This document shows positions 62,638-64,000 of a DNA stretch of 64,000 bases, one piece after another. Both the position numbers and the translations under genes were made by a program. This DNA comes from Azophilus sp965221465 (GTDB lineage Bacteria > Pseudomonadota > Gammaproteobacteria > Pseudomonadales > Azotimanducaceae), in contig OZ244892.1 in the NCBI GenBank assembly GCA_965221465.1, positions 2,976,001-3,040,000 on the forward strand. The letters run 5' to 3'. The notes under the pieces are model-generated. The model saw only the letters and a program-made list of their open reading frames with translations. It had not been told where the DNA came from and ran no database searches. Within the stretch, counting starts at the first letter, position 1, and every line of letters starts with the position of its first letter.

Positions 62638-63432
62638 TCAGACAGCAATCGGCGCCTTGATGGCCTCGTGGCAACGGTAGTTGCGCAACTCGAAATCGTC
62701 GATGCCGAAGTCGAACAGGTCATCGACTTCGGGGTTCAGCCGCACCGATGGCAATGGCAGCGGTACTCTCGACAGCTGCAGCTCGACCTGCTCCAGATGG
62801 TTGTCGTAGAGATGCGCATCGCCCAGGGTGTGCACGAATTCCCCAGGCTGCAGCCCGCTGACCTGAGCGATCATCAGGGTCAGCAACGAGTAGGAGGCGA
62901 TATTGAAAGGCACCCCCAGAAAGAGGTCGGCACTGCGCTGATAGAGCTGGCACGAGAGCTTGCCGTCGGCCACGTAGAACTGGAACAGGGTGTGGCAGGG
63001 CGGCAGCGCCATGTTGTCCACCAGCGCCACGTTCCAGGCGCTGACGATGTGCCGCCGCGAGTTGGGATCCTTGCGGATGCTGTCGAGAACGCCGCTGATC
63101 TGGTCGATGGTGCTGCCGTCCGGCGCCGGCCACGAGCGCCACTGGGAACCGTAGACCGGCCCGAGTTCGCCGTTCTCGTCAGCCCATTCGTCCCAGATAT
63201 GGACGTTGTGGTCCTTGAGATAGCGGATGTTCGTGCTGCCCGACAGAAACCAGAGCAACTCGTGGGCAATCAGGCGAAAGACCACCTTCTTGGTGGTGAC
63301 CAGAGGAAAGCCGGCGCCGAGGTCGAAGCGCATCTGGTGGCCGAAAATGCTGCGGGTTCCCGTACCCGTCCGATCGCCCCGGTGAACGCCCTCGTCTCTG
63401 ACGTGTCGCAACAGGTCCAGGTACTGTTTCAT
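62638..63432 (-). CDS. thyA: Thymidylate synthase
   Basis: A 264-residue ThyA, the same length as Escherichia coli. MKQYLDLLRHVRDEGVHRGD, GVYRGDRTGTGT-like start, MALPPCHTLFQFYVADGKLSC with the catalytic Cys, and QRSADLFLGVPFNIASYSLL with ALGDAHLYDNHLEQ-type end are present. It methylates dUMP to dTMP with methylene-tetrahydrofolate. It follows lgt on the minus strand by 72 nt, a common gammaproteobacterial pair. Confidence 0.97.
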   Translation of the reverse strand: MKQYLDLLRHVRDEGVHRGDRTGTGTRSIFGHQMRFDLGAGFPLVTTKKVVFRLIAHELLWFLSGSTNIRYLKDHNVHIWDEWADENGELGPVYGSQWRSWPAPDGSTIDQISGVLDSIRKDPNSRRHIVSAWNVALVDNMALPPCHTLFQFYVADGKLSCQLYQRSADLFLGVPFNIASYSLLTLMIAQVSGLQPGEFVHTLGDAHLYDNHLEQVELQLSRVPLPLPSVRLNPEVDDLFDFGIDDFELRNYRCHEAIKAPIAV

Positions 63433-63504
63433 TCTCTTGTCACCGGCTTCATGGGCTCGATGGATTTCGCAATCTTGACGGATTTCGCGGGTATTGCGGC
63501 CTCG

Positions 63505-64000
63505 CTACCCGGCCGAACCGCGGGGGGAACGGCGCAATGCCCAAACGATCACCAGCATACCAACGATCGCCATCGGCAGCGACAGCAGCTGGCCCATGGT
63601 CAGCCAATCGAACGCCAGGAATCCGATGTGCCCGTCGGGTTCCCGGAACCACTCGGTGACGAATCGCAACAGGCCGTAGCCCGTGAGGAAGGCGCCCGAA
63701 ACCAGGCCCGCCGGCCGCGGCCGGGCAGCGACCCACCAGACGAAGACGAACAGCACGACCCCCTCGGCAAACGCCTGATACAGCGGCGACGGGTGCCGGG
63801 CGAAGGATTCCCATTCGCCCGAACAGAGCACGTTGATGTTGCGCACGGCGGCAGCATCGCATGGGTAGACCAGGCCCCAGGGCACCTCGGTCATGCGCCC
63901 CGGCAATTCGGTGTTGGCAAAATTGCCCAGGCGCCCGAGGCCGAGGCCAATGGGAACCAGCGGCGCCACGAAATCCGCCACCTGCCAGAAACCCCGATTC
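63505..64000 (-). CDS. lgt: Prolipoprotein diacylglyceryl transferase (C-terminal part, cut by window edge)
   Basis: The frame enters from the right edge (GFWQVADFVAP) and ends at 63505, giving about 165 residues. LGRLGNFANTELPGRMTEVPWG matches the conserved Lgt signature in place of the usual GRIGNFINGELWGR. RHPSPLYQAFAEGVVLFVFV and LRFVTEWFREPDGHIGFLA follow, then three membrane helices. It adds diacylglyceryl to lipobox cysteines, so it would process the lipoproteins in this window. Confidence 0.95.
   Translation of the reverse strand, partial: NRGFWQVADFVAPLVPIGLGLGRLGNFANTELPGRMTEVPWGLVYPCDAAAVRNINVLCSGEWESFARHPSPLYQAFAEGVVLFVFVWWVAARPRPAGLVSGAFLTGYGLLRFVTEWFREPDGHIGFLAFDWLTMGQLLSLPMAIVGMLVIVWALRRSPRGSAG

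Overview
The window is GC-rich DNA with the gene content of a gammaproteobacterium. Gene order such as dsbD-aroQ-accB-...-purH-purD and lgt-thyA, together with mpl, aceK, a PhoPQ-like pair and a dicarboxylate symporter, points that way. The large secreted and TonB-linked proteins would fit a free-living or host-associated marine lineage, but that is inference. No rRNA, tRNA or CRISPR array was seen.

Left edge (1-4135) is an accessory block: a cut-off hypothetical gene coupled to a DUF3800 gene, a DEDD exonuclease with a membrane tail, and a hipBA pair behind an AT-rich regulatory region. From 4230 to 14542 come acyl-CoA metabolism genes (alpha/beta hydrolase, acyl-CoA dehydrogenase, a truncated second dehydrogenase, enoyl-CoA hydratase), a CDGSH protein, a DUF349 protein, two transporters, and an MBL hydrolase destroyed by an internal deletion.

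The stretch 14743-19045 is a second accessory island. It has an orphan PD-(D/E)XK-like gene, a 1.1-kb element with 11-bp terminal inverted repeats carrying a DNA adenine methylase beside a collapsed IS66-type transposase, a vapBC-like pair, an XRE regulator, and a composite of two broken transposases.

From 19124 to 46159 the region is mostly core. It runs through a glycine-zipper/PepSY/PhoP-like/PhoQ-like operon, a GLYK-type kinase, and a long minus-strand series (dsbD alpha domain, aroQ, accB, zinc-ribbon gene, purH, purD, cyclic-nucleotide-binding protein, dinG). Next are a lipoprotein, DUF2333, a membrane pyrophosphatase facing a PPi-type phosphofructokinase, mpl, a long acyl-CoA dehydrogenase, comF, modABC and an acyltransferase. 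The dsbD-purD series is notable because accC and prmA are absent and dsbD and the DUF3426-type gene are shortened.

The right part (46336-60600) carries a luciferase-like oxidoreductase and a probable cell-surface cluster: a 1787-residue secreted metalloprotease with leucine-rich repeats, a TonB-dependent receptor, and a lipoprotein made of three ~400-residue repeats. aceK, thyA and a cut-off lgt close the window.

A family of interspersed repeats recurs at 11 kb, 23.5 kb, 23.8 kb, 37.4 kb and 47.4 kb. The two full copies carry 32-nt inverted arms around 51-nt loops. All arm mismatches become G.U pairs in the minus-strand RNA, and the two copies differ by compensatory changes. With the methylase-carrying element, this is the most likely undescribed structure here.
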